Origin: Anaeromicrobium sp.
Lineage (GTDB): Bacteria > Bacillota > Clostridia > Peptostreptococcales > Thermotaleaceae
Reading direction: 5' to 3'
Assembly (NCBI RefSeq): GCF_025210435.1
Contig: NZ_JAOART010000023.1
Coordinates: forward strand, 1 to 64,000
Length of the DNA: 64,000 nucleotides
Shown: piece after piece, positions 1 to 8,775 of the stretch
Numbering within the stretch: the first letter of the stretch is position 1
How the letters are laid out: every line of letters begins with the position of its first letter
Position numbers and translations under genes: made by a program
Notes under the pieces: model-generated
Database searches by the model: none
Seen by the model: only the letters and a program-made list of their open reading frames with translations
What the model was told of the DNA's origin: nothing

Positions 1-1
1 A

Positions 2-286
2 CCAAAAGAATTAGAAGAAGAAATAACCATAAAAAAGGCAATTGAAAAATTAGATATCATGTCACTGAATAAAGAAGAAAGAGAAATATATGAAAATGAT
101 TTAAAAAGACTTAGAATATATAGCGCAGATATAAAGACAGCTGAGAAAAAAGGTATAGAAAAAGGTATAGAAAAAGGTAAAATAGAAATTGTTAAAAATA
201 TGTTGCAAATAGGAATGGAAATAGAAAAAATTAAGATTTTAACAGAATTATCAGAAGAAAAAATACTTGAAATTATGAATAAATAA
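2..286 (+). pseudogene. C-terminal part of an Rpn/PD-(D/E)XK nuclease-transposase family protein (cut by window edge)
   Basis: The frame is open from the first bases to a TAA at 284-286, so only the C-terminus (about 94 residues) is visible. It shows the usual tail of Rpn-family (recombination-promoting nuclease / PD-(D/E)XK 'transposase') proteins: a segment with EREIYENDLKRLR, then the repeated charged linker KGIEKGIEKGK, then a short helical end. The catalytic nuclease core would lie outside the window, so activity cannot be judged. These genes are abundant and often fragmentary in clostridia. The nearest internal ATG is at 59. Family assignment rests on the tail pattern only. Confidence 0.55.
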
Positions 287-303
287 AGTATTGCGTATAA
301 CAA

Positions 304-350
304 AGGCTTCCTATTAATCCTATAAGAAAACATAGGATAACAGGAAGCCT
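304..350. terminator. Hairpin after the Rpn-type fragment
   Basis: An inverted repeat with arms AGGCTTCCT and AGGAAGCCT and an inner pair ATCCTAT/ATAGGAT. No clear T-run follows, so it may be a weak terminator or a mobile hairpin. A similar hairpin with arms AGGCTTATC/GGATAAGCCT follows the acetyltransferase gene near 1455-1498, and both share AAAACATA in the loop side. Confidence 0.4.
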
Positions 351-487
351 AAATATAATGGATGAACATCTACTGACATATCTTTTTGTCAGGTTAAACA
401 AACCATACAGGGCAATAGAGAATGCTCTTACCATTGGACAGGCATTCTAAATAAAAATTTGAATTGTGAAAATAGGGGGACATGGGG

Positions 488-658
488 TTGAAAAAACGAA
501 AATTACTCACATTAATAATTATAGTATTCTACATATTGGCAAAGTATAAGATCTATCTGCTTGATGCAAACCCATTGATTAAATCACTTGTATCAACGAC
601 AGTATTCATCTTATGCCTATATATTTATTGTAAATATATTAGAAAAATACAATTATAG
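488..658 (+). CDS. Small membrane protein, unknown function
   Basis: A short gene of about 56 residues with a basic start (KKRK), one long hydrophobic helix, a short polar link and a second hydrophobic segment, as in small two-helix membrane proteins. The TTG at 488 is preferred over the ATG at 482 because the AGGGGGA ribosome binding site at 474-480 is about 8 bases from the TTG and almost touches the ATG. A nearby unknown gene at 2232 uses the same GGGGGA plus TTG arrangement. Not recognised; not certain to be expressed. Confidence 0.4.
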   Translation: MKKRKLLTLIIIVFYILAKYKIYLLDANPLIKSLVSTTVFILCLYIYCKYIRKIQL

Positions 659-778
659 AGTTAATTAATGAAGGGGCATTATGATGATTAAAAAGGGATT
701 TGAACAAATTCAATTGGTTAAAAATTATAATATATCAAAAAATAAATATCCATTTCTGATTAGACTTTAAAGGAGTTG

Positions 779-862
779 ATGGATAAGGATATTAAAAGAA
801 CTGAAGAAAGATTAGAATATTTGAGTAGTGACCCAAAAACTGTAGAGATATATAAGGCCTAA
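779..862 (+). pseudogene. Short remnant of an Rpn-family nuclease gene
   Basis: A 27-residue frame after an AGGAG. It contains TEERLEYLSSDPKTVEIY, which resembles the linker that follows the nuclease core in Rpn/PD-(D/E)XK transposase proteins, and it ends at once in TAA. With the cut gene at the window start this suggests decaying copies of the same family. The stretch 359-970 otherwise holds only short frames without recognisable domains. Confidence 0.35.
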
Positions 863-972
863 ATACGTTAGAATAAAGATAATACTATTTAATTAAAAGA
901 CAATAAAAAATAGCATTGGAGCACATGAATAAATTATCATATATTTGATCTCATTGAAGAGGAGGAATTACA

Positions 973-1449
973 ATGAGTATTATAAGGGAAGCAAAAATAG
1001 AAGATAGTCAAAGACTTGAAGGATTTGTAAAAGGTATGATTGGAGAGGAGAATAAGGATGAAGTTGCAAAATCAGTAGTAGGAGATTTTTTTAGAAATAA
1101 TAGGTATAAAGTTTTTGTTACAGAAGTTCAATCCGAAATTATTGTTTTTGGAGTATTAAAGTATGAACCATATGAAGGGGCAAATGGCATAGCTGAGATA
1201 GTTTGGTTAGGAACAGATAGGAATAATAAAAGAAAAGGATTAGGGGCAAAACTTGTTAAATATATAGAAAATTATTCTAAAGAAAGAGAAATAAGAAAAT
1301 TGTATGTAAAAACAAGTTCAAATAATAAAATAGCAAACTGTTTTTGGATAATGCAAGATTATAAATTTGAATCCAGAATGTTAGATTTTAGCATGGTAGG
1401 ATATGATGATTATTATTTAGGTAAAGTTTTAAGTCATAAGAATTGCTAA
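973..1449 (+). CDS. GNAT-family N-acetyltransferase
   Basis: A 158-residue protein with the GNAT fold pattern: an N-terminal strand (IIREAKIEDSQRL), a central strand run ending in EIVWLGTD, and the acetyl-CoA binding turn R-N-N-K-R-K-G-L-G (consensus R/Q-x-x-G-x-G/A, partly degenerate) at about residues 84-92, followed by the helix AKLVKYIENYSKE. It would transfer an acetyl group from acetyl-CoA to an amine; the substrate cannot be inferred. The start is well supported by GAGGAGG 7-8 bases before the ATG. It stands alone, flanked by hairpins, in a patchwork accessory region. Confidence 0.75.
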   Translation: MSIIREAKIEDSQRLEGFVKGMIGEENKDEVAKSVVGDFFRNNRYKVFVTEVQSEIIVFGVLKYEPYEGANGIAEIVWLGTDRNNKRKGLGAKLVKYIENYSKEREIRKLYVKTSSNNKIANCFWIMQDYKFESRMLDFSMVGYDDYYLGKVLSHKNC

Positions 1450-1454
1450 CATAG

Positions 1455-1498
1455 GCTTATCAAGATTCTACGAAAACATATAGGACTAGGATAAGCCT
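1455..1498. terminator. Hairpin after the acetyltransferase gene
   Basis: Arms AGGCTTATC and GGATAAGCCT enclose an imperfectly paired centre. It lies directly after the acetyltransferase stop codon and is related in sequence to the hairpin at 304-350. Only a short A/T-rich tail follows, so it is either a weak terminator or a small dispersed repeat. Confidence 0.4.
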
Positions 1499-1594
1499 AA
1501 AAATGTTAATTACAATATTAAAATACTAAAAAGAAAATAGATTAAATAGGTATTACATAATAGTAGAATATTATGAAGAAAGCAGGTAGGTAAT

Positions 1595-2050
1595 ATGATA
1601 TGTAAAGAGTGCTATAGTGATAATCCAAGAATAACACCACTTTTAAAACCAGAGAATTGTTTAGTGAAACATACTCAATATATATGTTCAACGTGTGAAA
1701 GATGTATATGTATTGATAGAGATGATAAGCGAGGTGTTTATAGATGGAGTTTTCCATTTAAAACATTAGAAATTGCTAAACTATATTTGAGAACAGCAGA
1801 AGTAATTTGCAAAGATATTTGTGGAATATATGAAATTATAGGAAAAAATAATAGAATTTCTTATAAAATTTTTCATACTAACGACGATTTGGAAAATTAT
1901 TTATTAAAGAATAAAGACAAGTCATGTAAAGATAAGAAGCCTGTTTATATATCTAAACAATACATTGAAAGTCCTAATGCTCAAATTCGTAGATTAAATA
2001 ATGATGAAATAGAAATTTATCTTAAAGAGCAAAAGCAGGTTGCAAAATAA
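1595..2050 (+). CDS. Unknown protein with N-terminal cysteine-rich (zinc-ribbon-like) segment
   Basis: A 151-residue soluble protein. The first 50 residues carry two CxxC pairs (ICKEC at the start, ICSTC at about residue 30) and a further CIC at about residue 37, a pattern that could bind zinc. The remainder is charged and has no recognised domain. The start has an AGGTAGGTAAT leader before the ATG. It is a solitary gene between the acetyltransferase and an unknown membrane protein. Function not known. Confidence 0.55.
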   Translation: MICKECYSDNPRITPLLKPENCLVKHTQYICSTCERCICIDRDDKRGVYRWSFPFKTLEIAKLYLRTAEVICKDICGIYEIIGKNNRISYKIFHTNDDLENYLLKNKDKSCKDKKPVYISKQYIESPNAQIRRLNNDEIEIYLKEQKQVAK

Positions 2051-2231
2051 TAAATACATAATATTCTTACATTGCGTAGGATTAGAGAATTACTTAGAGG
2101 GATACAGGGTATTACTCTAGGAGCTACTGTAGATAACCTATTATTTTGAAACATATGTGGTACGTTTGAAAATAGTAGGAATGTTATGAAACACTTCTGA
2201 AACAAATCATTAGAATTTAGGGGGAGACTAG

Positions 2232-2924
2232 TTGAAAAACAGAAAAGTAATTGGAATAACATTATTTATTATTATGCTATTAGCAATATTTTTTGCAGTA
2301 GATAGTCCTAACTCTGTTTGTGTAGCAGATGTTATTTTTAGAAAATTAGGGCTGAAAGCATGGTCCAATGATACGAGAAACTTAGGAACACACTATGGGG
2401 GGATATATCCATTAATATTGGCAGTATTATGTTACTTGGGAGTAGTATATAATTTGAAAACAATATATCCTAAATTTATAAAGAAATTACCGTGGGTATT
2501 ACTTATAATATTTATTACTTATCCAACTATATTTATAAACACCACTAAGGTTGTTAAGTCATTTTCAAAGGGTTTAGATGCAGTGTATTATTACAGTGAT
2601 GATAGTATTTATGGGTTTTATACTGAGGATGATAAATATTTAAAGATACAGGGAAATTTAATGTTACAAAATTGTGGAGACGAAGATATACAGTTTGGAA
2701 TTAAAATCATTCCACCAAAACATTTAATAGAAAAAGGTATATTTGAGAATAAGCCAATTAAAAATATAAGGTACTATACACTATACCCAAGAGAAAAAAG
2801 AAATATATTATTAGTAATCGATAAAATAGAGCGTAAAAATTTATCATATTTTCAAGGGGATCTAAAAGATTCGGATATTATTCTCTTTAATAAACAGGAA
2901 GAAAAAAAGTTTAAAAAATATTAA
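2232..2924 (+). CDS. Membrane protein of unknown function
   Basis: A 230-residue protein with three probable membrane helices: residues about 7-24, 55-75 and 85-105. A soluble C-terminal half of about 120 residues follows, rich in Tyr, Lys and Ile, probably outside the membrane. It starts at a TTG 6-7 bases after TAGGGGGAGA. No signature motif was recognised. The stretch 2051-2231 before it has no intact gene. Confidence 0.5.
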   Translation: MKNRKVIGITLFIIMLLAIFFAVDSPNSVCVADVIFRKLGLKAWSNDTRNLGTHYGGIYPLILAVLCYLGVVYNLKTIYPKFIKKLPWVLLIIFITYPTIFINTTKVVKSFSKGLDAVYYYSDDSIYGFYTEDDKYLKIQGNLMLQNCGDEDIQFGIKIIPPKHLIEKGIFENKPIKNIRYYTLYPREKRNILLVIDKIERKNLSYFQGDLKDSDIILFNKQEEKKFKKY

Positions 2925-2972
2925 ATGTGTACCAAAAAGTACTAACAAATTCTATTAATAAGCAAAAAGTAT

Positions 2973-3155
2973 ATGTGGGATGAATTGTCTAATATAGCTA
3001 GTTATAAATCAGGACTGAATAGTTTATATATGGGAATGGTATGGATTAGAGGTCATAAATATAAAGGGCATATAATAAAGGCTTATGAATGGAAAATTGA
3101 TATTAAAAAGCAAAATAATTTTATACACAAATCTCAAGTAAGGGTTATTATATAA
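2973..3155 (+). pseudogene. Possible gene remnant
   Basis: A 60-residue frame without a ribosome binding site. Its composition is protein-like (LSNIASYKSGLNSLYMGM), so it may be the remains of a larger gene rather than an active one. No family was recognised. It lies in the gap between the unknown membrane protein and the Nudix gene. Confidence 0.2.
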
Positions 3156-3217
3156 TTAGAGTAGTTGAGGATAGATTATAAAAGGATATAAGGAATATGA
3201 ATTGTAGGAGGAATATT

Positions 3218-3739
3218 ATGAGAGAAGTATTTTCAAAACCTGCTGCAGGAGGAATAGTAGAAAAGTTAATAGATGGTGTAGATCATATTTTGATTCAAGA
3301 GAGGTATAAAGAAGATGCTCAAATGGAGCAAGGATTAATAGAGATACCGGCAGGAAAAATTAGAGAATTTGAGAATGTTTATGAATGTTTAAAGCGGGAA
3401 ATAAGGGAAGAAACAGGATTAGAAGTTATTGAAATTGAAGGCGAAAAAGATGCCATGATATTTCAATCTAACGGATATAAAGTGTTAAATTATAGTCCTT
3501 TTGCATGTAGTCAGAATATAGAAGGAATTTATCCTATAATGGTGGAAATATTTATTTGTAAAGCCAAAGGAGAAGTTTTGTTAGAAACAAATGAGACAAA
3601 GAATATTAGGTGGATATCATTGGAGGAATTGAAAGGATTATTAGATGAAAATAGTGATGATTTTTATCCAATGCATGTTATAACATTAAAGAAATATTTA
3701 AAAATGAAACTAGAAAATTATAATAATAAAACTGAGTAG
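3218..3739 (+). CDS. Nudix hydrolase (ADP-ribose pyrophosphatase-like)
   Basis: A 173-residue protein with a complete Nudix box (G x5 E x7 REUxEExGU): G at about residue 46, then E and the metal-binding REIREETGLEV. It should cleave a nucleoside diphosphate linked to another moiety, using Mg or Mn ions; the overall layout resembles ADP-ribose pyrophosphatases. The ATG at 3218 follows TAGGAGG at 3205-3211; an upstream in-frame ATG at 3197 would overlap that site. Single gene in the accessory region. Substrate is inferred from overall resemblance only. Confidence 0.8.
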   Translation: MREVFSKPAAGGIVEKLIDGVDHILIQERYKEDAQMEQGLIEIPAGKIREFENVYECLKREIREETGLEVIEIEGEKDAMIFQSNGYKVLNYSPFACSQNIEGIYPIMVEIFICKAKGEVLLETNETKNIRWISLEELKGLLDENSDDFYPMHVITLKKYLKMKLENYNNKTE

Positions 3740-3782
3740 AAATGTATACGACATAATTGATTTAGATGGAGTATAAATAAAA

Positions 3783-3944
3783 TTAGGCATATGAAAGAAA
3801 TAAACTAGTCAGTTCTCTGAGGAATTTGGATTATTTTCAAGGCATGGTGAGGGAGCATATTAAACATATGTAAGGGATTCCATAACGAAGAAAATAATTC
3901 AAATAACCAGTGAAATGACTAATTTATTTTTTGAATATGCCTTA
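3783..3944 (-). repeat. Family B MITE-like repeat, copy 1
   Basis: A 162-bp element with inverted ends TTAGGCATAT and ATATGCCTTA. It is nearly identical, in opposite orientation, to copies at 14629 and 54817. Subterminal blocks with AACTAGTCAG and CAGTGAAATGACTAA are also conserved. It holds no gene. Confidence 0.85.
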
Positions 3945-3985
3945 AAACCCATAGGGTTTTAATTTTATCTCTATTGACCATTAGT

Positions 3986-4678
3986 TTAACCCATAATCAT
4001 TTTAATAAAATAACCTTTATCATCTTCCATTAAATCAACTCCAATATATCCCCTACTAAAATAGCTTAACTGAAGGCTAAAGTCCTCTAAAGGCACTAGC
4101 TCATAATCATTAAAGGATATTGAAATATCCTTTTCTTTAAAGGCTATATATCTAGGTACATTTTCATATATCCAAACTAATTTCTTTAAATGAAAGCCCT
4201 TTTGTAAAAGGCTTTTTAAACTGGCGTAGTTTAGTGGATATACGGTGGATACGAAGAACTTATAGTTGCTACTAAGCTCTTTAAAGGCAATGTCTATCAT
4301 AGTCTTTTGAAGTTTATTTCCCCTATAATTAGCATGTATAACAGTAGATTCAAAAAACACTAATTTATCTAAGTTATCATGACCTATTCCCACCAAGGAA
4401 CCTAATTTTTCAGTTTCCTCATCTAAGAATGAAATAGCCCTAAATCCTATTAACTCATTTTCCACCAAAGCCCCTAGGATAAAGCCATTACCCTTAAGGA
4501 GATGGGTTACTTCCTCAATTTCTAGGGGATAATAGGAGTGGGGATTTTCCATTTCCTTCAGGCACATTTCCTGTAAATCCATTATTTTATCAATCCACTT
4601 CTCATCTAAATTCATTATGAAATACTTATAAACTCTATTCATTGATTTGTCTTTTAAAGTGCCTTCATATAATTTCAC
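3986..4678 (-). CDS. GNAT-family N-acetyltransferase
   Basis: A 230-residue protein of GNAT type. Central strands (NGFILGALVENELIGFRAISF) lead to FFESTVIHANYRGNKLQKTMID, where YRGNKLQ at about residue 119 is the acetyl-CoA pyrophosphate-binding turn. After it come STVYPLNYASLKSLLQKGF and a C-terminal strand pair, the usual ending. The GTG start is preceded by a GGGGTGG ribosome binding site. The gene points away from the Nudix gene and ends beside a family B repeat. The acceptor substrate is unknown. Confidence 0.75.
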   Translation of the reverse strand: MKLYEGTLKDKSMNRVYKYFIMNLDEKWIDKIMDLQEMCLKEMENPHSYYPLEIEEVTHLLKGNGFILGALVENELIGFRAISFLDEETEKLGSLVGIGHDNLDKLVFFESTVIHANYRGNKLQKTMIDIAFKELSSNYKFFVSTVYPLNYASLKSLLQKGFHLKKLVWIYENVPRYIAFKEKDISISFNDYELVPLEDFSLQLSYFSRGYIGVDLMEDDKGYFIKMIMG

Positions 4679-4699
4679 TTTTATTCCACCCCCTATTAT

Positions 4700-4936
4700 A
4701 TAGATTTCTTAATTTTAAAATTCTTTTATATAGTAACTTGCCTATAAGGGAAAATATATTGAAAATCTTTGGAACCCTGGAACGTCACAACATCCTATGA
4801 TACTCTAACATGACTCATGAACCTATCTCCGAAGATTCACACTTTCGCTTGTGACAAGGACTTGGGTGGAAAAGATTTTCAATATATTTTCCTAAAATAG
4901 GCTCACATAAAGTTTCTTTATAAATACGAAATCCAT
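4700..4936 (-). repeat. Family A MITE-like repeat, copy 1
   Basis: About 237 bp, outer ends TATAGATTT and (degenerate) AAATCCATA. Sub-terminal inverted blocks contain AATATATTGAAAAT, and the centre carries a palindromic CTTGTCACAAG-like core (on the opposite strand). It lies in reverse orientation to the copies at 31624, 36966, 41134 and 46086. No gene. Confidence 0.85.
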
Positions 4937-4937
4937 A

Positions 4938-7283
4938 CTAAGATCTAGATAAATGTACTTTTTTAATATCCTTTGACTTTTCTATGATTATAAATAGGAA
5001 AACTAAAGATAGAATTAAAATAGATATATATTTGATACCCTTTTGATAACCCATATTTATGGCCAGTGCAAATATTTGAGGGCCAAAGGTTTGAGATATT
5101 TTTCTAATGTTAGAATAATAGCCTAGGGATTCTCCTTTGCCTATTTTTTTCGTTGCCTTTAAATTTAAATAATATTCTGTATGGGAAGGTAGTCCAAATC
5201 CTTCTCCTAATCCTAGTAATATGGATGCCATTAGCATGGCAGAAAATGAGCCAAATAGGGCAAAGGACATATAACTTATACCTACAAATACCATAGATAA
5301 AATCACCGTATTTCTAGTAGTAGTTCTTTTATTTAAAAATTTAGTTATAAAAGGACCCACATAGGCAATACATATACCATTTAGGAGATAGGCACGTCCA
5401 ATACTTGATGTGCTTATTCCCATATCCGAAGCATATACGGGGAAAAAGAAATCTAGAAATAGGCTACTCATGGCCATTGGAATACTTATTAATAAGAAAA
5501 AACCTATAACGTCTAAGTTCCTCAACAATGATAACAAGTTTCCTTCCGAAGTAGGCCTATTAATCTTATGCCTATCTTCTATAGTTTGCTCTTTTTCGAA
5601 AAACATATTAATTACCATATAGCTCATAAGTAGAAATAGTGCTGATAATATGAATACTTTTTTATAACCTATTTTATCCATTAACATGGCACCTATGGCA
5701 GCACCAATGTTAACTCCTGCATAAATGCCACTGGTGATAGATGAAAAGCCCTGCTTTTTTATTTCTTCACCGGGCGTATTGGCAACATAGCTCCTCATAG
5801 ATATGTAAGTAAGACTGTATCCTATACCAAATATTCCTCTACTCATAATGAATAGTAGGGGATTTGTAGATAAAGCTGATAGAATAAAACTAATGAGGAG
5901 ATTTAAAAGACCCACATTAAGTATTTTTCTATAACCGATTTTATCTATAAGTCTCCCGCCTAGATAGGTAAATATGGCTCCTGTAAAGAAGGATATGGAT
6001 ATGGGAAGACTTAATAAAAAGCTATTAGATAGTCCTAGTATGGGTTTATCTAATAAATTTTTCATTACCTTAGGGACAAAACTTACGGACATGTATGAGG
6101 CCGTATAGATTATAAAGGCCAATACACGTAAGTTTAGCGAATTTACTTCTACCTTGTTATTTGAATGGGCCTGAAATTTTTTGTTAACATATAAAATCAA
6201 AAAGAATATGAACTCAACTAAAAATAAAAATGAAGTTACAAATAAAGTGAAGGTATCTAGAAATATTTCCTTAAGGCTAGACATGATATATTCTTTAGAA
6301 ATTCTTATATCTAAATTACCTGTAGTACCATTAATATCTTTTATAAGGGGTATATTTATTAGAAATTCGTTTTCTATGTTATTAAGACCACTTTTATAGG
6401 ATCTTTTACCACCAACTAAATTGATAGACTCTATTTGAGGAACTACATTAACTGTTTCATCCATATGATCTTCTAAATTATGGAGATTTTCATAGGAAAC
6501 ACCCTTGTTTATAACCTTTTGAATATCCCTTTTTAAAGTTTGAGAGGCATTAAGGGCATTTTGTTTAGATATGTGCATATAGGCATTATTAAATAGATTA
6601 TAGCTTAAGAAAACATAAAATATTTGAATGATTCCTATTATTAATAATAAAGATATTATTAGTTTAGATTTTTTTATTCCCCTTGTAGGATTAAAAAAAT
6701 TACCCTTTGATGTATATATTTTTAATAGGATTAGGGCTGATAGGGAGCATATTACTAATAAACCTAATAGCTTATTTTTGAAGGAAGTAATCACATTAGT
6801 TATGACACTTTTAGGGAAAAAATATTCAAAGGTTCCAATCCAATTACTATTTACATCCCTTATGGGAACCATTATATGGTAGTTGTTTTTGTATAACTTA
6901 GACTTATAAACTTCCCCTCCATTAAAGTTATTCAACTTTCTTAATTCATTAGGAAATGGATAAGTTTTATCTATGAAGGATTCATATACTACTTTATTAT
7001 CATTGGTTATAATACGAGCTCCAAGTGTATTATCTTGTTTTTTTAACCAATCTCCCAATAATTTATTCATACCATAAAAACTATCTATGTTTTTTCCGTA
7101 TCTGATAGAGTATTCTGTTTTACGAATGAAATTTTTTCCGTGAATTACATTGGTGGAGATGAGAGAGTCTGTATATTTTTTTTCAAAGGAGTTAATATTC
7201 ATAAAACCTGTTAAGGAAAAGACTACAATTATTAATACTATAGTGGATCTAAATAAATGTTTTCTTAAATTTTCATGATTCAT
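4938..7283 (-). CDS. MFS transporter with N-terminal extracellular sensor segments
   Basis: A 781-residue membrane protein in two parts. The N-terminal 380 residues have helices at about 13-30, 170-187, 206-230 and 342-362 that enclose two extracytoplasmic segments (about 31-165 and 231-335) resembling ligand-sensing domains. Residues about 385-775 form a 12-helix major facilitator domain with the inter-helix motif GGRLIDKIGYRK, the counterpart of the MFS GxxxDRxGRR loop. The combination suggests transport linked to sensing. It is co-transcribed with the upstream substrate-binding protein gene (gap of 17 bases) and starts after GGGAGGAGACC. Substrate unknown. Confidence 0.7.
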   Translation of the reverse strand: MNHENLRKHLFRSTIVLIIVVFSLTGFMNINSFEKKYTDSLISTNVIHGKNFIRKTEYSIRYGKNIDSFYGMNKLLGDWLKKQDNTLGARIITNDNKVVYESFIDKTYPFPNELRKLNNFNGGEVYKSKLYKNNYHIMVPIRDVNSNWIGTFEYFFPKSVITNVITSFKNKLLGLLVICSLSALILLKIYTSKGNFFNPTRGIKKSKLIISLLLIIGIIQIFYVFLSYNLFNNAYMHISKQNALNASQTLKRDIQKVINKGVSYENLHNLEDHMDETVNVVPQIESINLVGGKRSYKSGLNNIENEFLINIPLIKDINGTTGNLDIRISKEYIMSSLKEIFLDTFTLFVTSFLFLVEFIFFLILYVNKKFQAHSNNKVEVNSLNLRVLAFIIYTASYMSVSFVPKVMKNLLDKPILGLSNSFLLSLPISISFFTGAIFTYLGGRLIDKIGYRKILNVGLLNLLISFILSALSTNPLLFIMSRGIFGIGYSLTYISMRSYVANTPGEEIKKQGFSSITSGIYAGVNIGAAIGAMLMDKIGYKKVFILSALFLLMSYMVINMFFEKEQTIEDRHKINRPTSEGNLLSLLRNLDVIGFFLLISIPMAMSSLFLDFFFPVYASDMGISTSSIGRAYLLNGICIAYVGPFITKFLNKRTTTRNTVILSMVFVGISYMSFALFGSFSAMLMASILLGLGEGFGLPSHTEYYLNLKATKKIGKGESLGYYSNIRKISQTFGPQIFALAINMGYQKGIKYISILILSLVFLFIIIEKSKDIKKVHLSRS

Positions 7284-7300
7284 AATGGTCTCCTCCCTAT

Positions 7301-8443
7301 TTAATCAGCTATTTTTTTGTAAATAATATCAGATATTAAAAGGACTTGAAAGGGAATTTTATAATCTATTTTATCTGCAACTTCCAAATTCAAACTAATA
7401 CTAGGAGTATCCCCATATACTTGAGATAAATATCTAGGTTTAGCTCCTTTTAAGACTTGTATAATTCTATCAGCTCCAAATCTTCCAATTCCATCATAAT
7501 TATACCTATATACGGATAGTAAAGCCCCTTCCTTTACTTCCGTAGGGCCAACTTGTGAAAATACAGGGATTTTATTTTTATAGAAAGGATCTAAATACAT
7601 ATGAGTATCTTTAACATTTCGACTGCCAACGGTTAAGTAAAAGGCATCTGTTTCTTTAGAAATTTTATCATAAGCTTCCTTTAACTCTTTTTCATATCTA
7701 AGAATATCATCATCTGATTTGGCTTCTGCTACAAAACCCTCAACTAATTGGATATTATTCTCATGGGCAAATTCTTTCACAGTATCAATAGCTGATAGGG
7801 TTTTACCTATATTTGTATTTTCATAGACTATACCTAATCTTTTAAACTTGAACAAATCATAAAAAACCTTCAATTGTCTATTATATCTATCTGGATCCAT
7901 GTGGGCCCAAATATTATCCTTTCCAGAATCTTCAATGGATGCAATTATTTTAGACCTAAGGGCGTTACTTGATGAAAAAACCATTATGGGAGTATTATTA
8001 ACATTATCCCTAGTGTATTTTCCTGCTTTTGTTCCCATGGATATTAATAAATCTACTTTATTATTTTTTAATTTTTCATTTATTATATAATTCCTATCCT
8101 CATGCTCTATATCTATAAGCCTAATAAATCCCTCATCCACAAACTCTATATAATCGCTAACATCATTGGTACATAACCATTTCCAAATTTTTTCTGAATC
8201 CTCATCACCAGGCACATAGGGAAGGCCATTTAAAGTTTTTATCCAACCTAATTCATAAAGGCCCTTAATGATTCCATAAAGGGTTCCTGTGTAATTGAAA
8301 TAAGGTTCGTTTTCACAATAGGCAATCTTAAATTTTGAACTATTATTAAGTTTTGGACTCAAATCTTCAATTCCATAGGAGTAAAATGGAAATAAAGAAA
8401 TTATAATTATCCATATAAGCATGGTTATAACCCTGTTTTTCAT
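7301..8443 (-). CDS. ABC-type substrate-binding protein (ABC_sub_bind family)
   Basis: A 380-residue secreted protein with a signal peptide (basic MKNR, hydrophobic core, cleavage near SYG) and no lipobox cysteine. The body shows the two-lobed periplasmic-binding pattern of the ABC_sub_bind family: LLISMGTKAGKYTRDN, the NTPIMVFSSSNALRSKII segment, and YDLFKFKRLGIVYENTNIG at the start of lobe two. This family is often coupled to sensors or permeases for amino-acid-like ligands. Here its only partner is the MFS/sensor protein directly downstream, so it may feed ligand to that protein's extracellular segments (inference). Confidence 0.7.
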   Translation of the reverse strand: MKNRVITMLIWIIIISLFPFYSYGIEDLSPKLNNSSKFKIAYCENEPYFNYTGTLYGIIKGLYELGWIKTLNGLPYVPGDEDSEKIWKWLCTNDVSDYIEFVDEGFIRLIDIEHEDRNYIINEKLKNNKVDLLISMGTKAGKYTRDNVNNTPIMVFSSSNALRSKIIASIEDSGKDNIWAHMDPDRYNRQLKVFYDLFKFKRLGIVYENTNIGKTLSAIDTVKEFAHENNIQLVEGFVAEAKSDDDILRYEKELKEAYDKISKETDAFYLTVGSRNVKDTHMYLDPFYKNKIPVFSQVGPTEVKEGALLSVYRYNYDGIGRFGADRIIQVLKGAKPRYLSQVYGDTPSISLNLEVADKIDYKIPFQVLLISDIIYKKIAD

Positions 8444-8467
8444 ATGATTTTAAGACCTCCCTCAAAT

Positions 8468-8503
8468 ATTTAAATCATTGATCTTAAGATCAATGACTTA
8501 AAT
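8468..8503. promoter_or_regulatory. Long palindrome upstream of the binding-protein gene
   Basis: A perfect 20-base palindrome CATTGATCTTAAGATCAATG (8476-8495) extends to 36 bases with one mismatch. It lies 25-60 bases before the minus-strand start at 8443. Its position fits an operator, but a hairpin role is equally possible. Confidence 0.4.
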
Positions 8504-8527
8504 TTTAGTAGAATTAAACAATAAGAT

Positions 8528-8763
8528 TATAGATTTATCAATTAAAGCTGTTTTTATACAGTAACTTGCCTACGAAGGTAAATATATTGAAAATTTTTGG
8601 AACCCTGGAACGTCACAACATCCTATGCTACTCCAACATGACTTATGAACCTATCTACGAAGATTCACACTTTTGCTTGTGATAGAGACTTGGGTGGAAA
8701 AAATTTTCAATAGTTTCCTGAAGTAGGCTCACATAAAGCAAGTTTATGAATACGAAATCTATA
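8528..8763 (-). repeat. Family A MITE-like repeat, copy 2
   Basis: 236 bp between TATAGATTT and AAATCTATA, in the same orientation as copy 1. It lies between the MORN-repeat gene and the binding-protein gene. No gene. Confidence 0.85.
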
Positions 8764-8775
8764 ATTACTGAAAAA

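Noticed and set aside
2080-2230. Possible transposase remnant with TGA stops where Trp might stand (FENSRNVMKHF segment)
   Set aside because: Too short and without a recognised motif; recoding of TGA is not supported by any other gene here, all of which use TGA or TAA as stops and TGG for Trp.
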